Source: Methylophilus sp. 14
Lineage (GTDB): Bacteria; Pseudomonadota; Gammaproteobacteria; Burkholderiales; Methylophilaceae
Direction of reading: 5' to 3'
Assembly (NCBI RefSeq): GCF_015354345.1
Contig: NZ_JADKYS010000007.1
Coordinates: 58,300-122,299 of the forward strand
Length of the DNA stretch: 64,000 bases
Positions 63,300-64,000 of the stretch are shown here, piece after piece (the first letter of the stretch is position 1; every line of letters starts with the position of its first letter). The notes beneath the pieces are model-generated. The model was given only the letters and a program-made list of their open reading frames with translations. It ran no database searches and was not told the origin of the DNA. The position numbers were made by a program, and so were the translations under genes.

Positions 63300-63684
63300 T
63301 GCAGCCTCTCATAAAATTAAAATAAAAAAACAGCCTCATAAATAGATTATTTTTTAATAATCATCCCTACACACCGTGATCCATCGTACAAAACAAACTT
63401 CACCACGCCCTCCTCGCGAGGTGCGGCGCACAAATAACGTATGTTGCATTTGGTTAAAAATCCTACTGTTTTTAATTCTTGCTAACCTCTCAACTTAAAA
63501 ACGTTGCACATCAATTTACAACCCACTGCGCGTGCCAGCAACAATCAACTGTGTAGTTTTTTTCAATCTAAATAATTGAATCTAATTAATATTATAGATG
63601 TGGAAAATTAGCAATTCAAGGCAAGTGGTTAACTTTGGAAATCACCCACTTGGGCCAATGACATATACGTTGGAGTCTTTTACT

Positions 63685-63780
63685 ATGCATAAAACGAGGG
63701 AGAAGACACCAATCAACAACCGCTCTAGCGGTGCAAATAATGTGCAGTCGCAGTACAGATTTCATGGCAGTCTATTTTGA
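63685..63780 (+). CDS. Possible 31-residue small protein
   Basis: An ATG at 63685 has GGAG ten bases upstream and opens a 31-codon frame (MHKTREKTPINNRSSGANNV, then a tail ending FHGSLF). A clear intrinsic terminator follows 22 bases after the stop on the same strand. No family is recognised and no signal or membrane segment is present. It may instead be an untranslated small RNA ending at that terminator. The 385 bp before it (63300-63684) hold no other gene I can support. Confidence 0.35.
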   Translation: MHKTREKTPINNRSSGANNVQSQYRFHGSLF

Positions 63781-63802
63781 TTCTATCTTAATAGACATTG
63801 AC

Positions 63803-63829
63803 AACCCGGTGCTTGCACCGGGTTTTTTT
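63803..63829 (+). terminator. Intrinsic terminator, plus-strand oriented
   Basis: AACCCGGTGC and GCACCGGGTT form a 10-bp stem, followed on the plus strand by five further T. It implies a plus-strand transcript ending here, from a small gene or small RNA upstream. Confidence 0.8.
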
Positions 63830-63887
63830 CTGCCCAGCGATCCACTGATGATGAAATAAAGAATCGAGAATGGCTGAGACAGCCAAT

Positions 63888-63917
63888 AAAAAACCCAGCA
63901 CTGTTGTGCTGGGTTTT
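63888..63917 (-). terminator. Terminator of the rRNA operon
   Basis: AACCCAGCAC and GTGCTGGGTT form a 10-bp stem followed on the minus strand by a T run. It lies about ten bases after the 5S rRNA end. Confidence 0.85.
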
Positions 63918-63925
63918 TATGTAAG

Positions 63926-64000
63926 GAGCTTGGGGATGACCTACTTTCGCATACGAAGAGTACACTATCATTGGCGCAAGTTCGTTTCACGGCCCTGTTC
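63926..64000 (-). rRNA. rrf: 5S ribosomal RNA, 3' part (cut by window edge)
   Basis: On the minus strand the sequence reads through GAACAGGGCCGTGAAACGA, then CGCCAATGATAGTGT, CGTATGCGAAAGTAGGTCAT and ends near AAGCTC. These match conserved betaproteobacterial 5S rRNA blocks (loop B/C region, GCGCCGATGGTAGTGT-like stem and GCGAGAGTAGG-like stem). About 75 of 115-120 nt are present. The rest of the rrn operon should lie to the right. Confidence 0.9.

Noticed and set aside
1..64000. Insertion sequences, integrases or prophage
   Set aside because: No transposase, integrase or phage protein signature was seen in any frame.

Overview
The window reads as the chromosome of a methylotrophic betaproteobacterium of the Methylophilaceae (Methylophilus/Methylovorus type). 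The grounds are a full calcium-type methanol dehydrogenase (mxa) cluster, PEP-CTERM proteins with an EpsA/EpsD-type machinery, a two-partner secretion adhesin, MxaYX-like regulators and moderate GC. The genus is inferred, not shown.

Layout. (1) 1-13267, minus strand: end of a NarX-type sensor kinase gene, two decayed or short YVTN propeller genes, then the mxa operon read right to left as mxaF-J-G-I-R-S-A-C-K-L-D plus two tail genes. Stem-loops lie after mxaF and after mxaI. (2) 13268-18114, plus strand: a divergent regulatory region with a 12-bp inverted repeat, then a kinase (mxaY-like), a small exported protein, a response regulator (mxaX-like), and a GldF/GldG-like pair without its ATPase. 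(3) 18221-20018, minus: EpsD lipoprotein and a CPBP intramembrane protease, both typical of PEP-CTERM/exosortase genomes. (4) 20061-25647, minus: a Ton-like energy module (an ExbB fused to DUF2341/LamG domains, two ExbD, TonB), a large porin and a coiled-coil protein. (5) 25842-32641, minus: a secreted nuclease with RTX tail, a PEP-CTERM protein, a 5'-nucleotidase with RTX tail and another PEP-CTERM protein. (6) 32873-44920, minus: a 3439-residue TpsA adhesin and its TpsB transporter. (7) 45169-48622, minus: a secreted protein resembling phosphate-binding proteins, a PEP-CTERM protein and an EpsA-type LuxR regulator. (8) 48892-58880: a lytic transglycosylase, then a T2SS/MSHA-like secretion or pilus operon on the minus strand. 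(9) 59060-64000: ABC exporter, ispF, ispD, a PEP-CTERM gene interrupted by one amber codon, a possible small gene, and the 3' end of 5S rRNA with its terminator.

The most interesting signal is a palindrome, GGACTAGTCC. It occurs in the promoter regions of exactly four units: the ExbB operon, the nuclease/nucleotidase operon, the adhesin operon and the PEP-CTERM gene next to epsA. All seven ACTAGT hexamers I found in the 64 kb lie in these four intergenic regions. In each case a box sits about 33-36 nt upstream of a plausible -10 element, with no clear -35. This looks like an activator-dependent regulon of cell-surface and nutrient-scavenging functions, and the EpsA-type regulator is the natural candidate activator. 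The nuclease and 5'-nucleotidase, and perhaps the Ton-like module, porin and phosphate-binding-like protein, could form a system for harvesting phosphate and nucleosides from extracellular DNA. That functional reading is inference.
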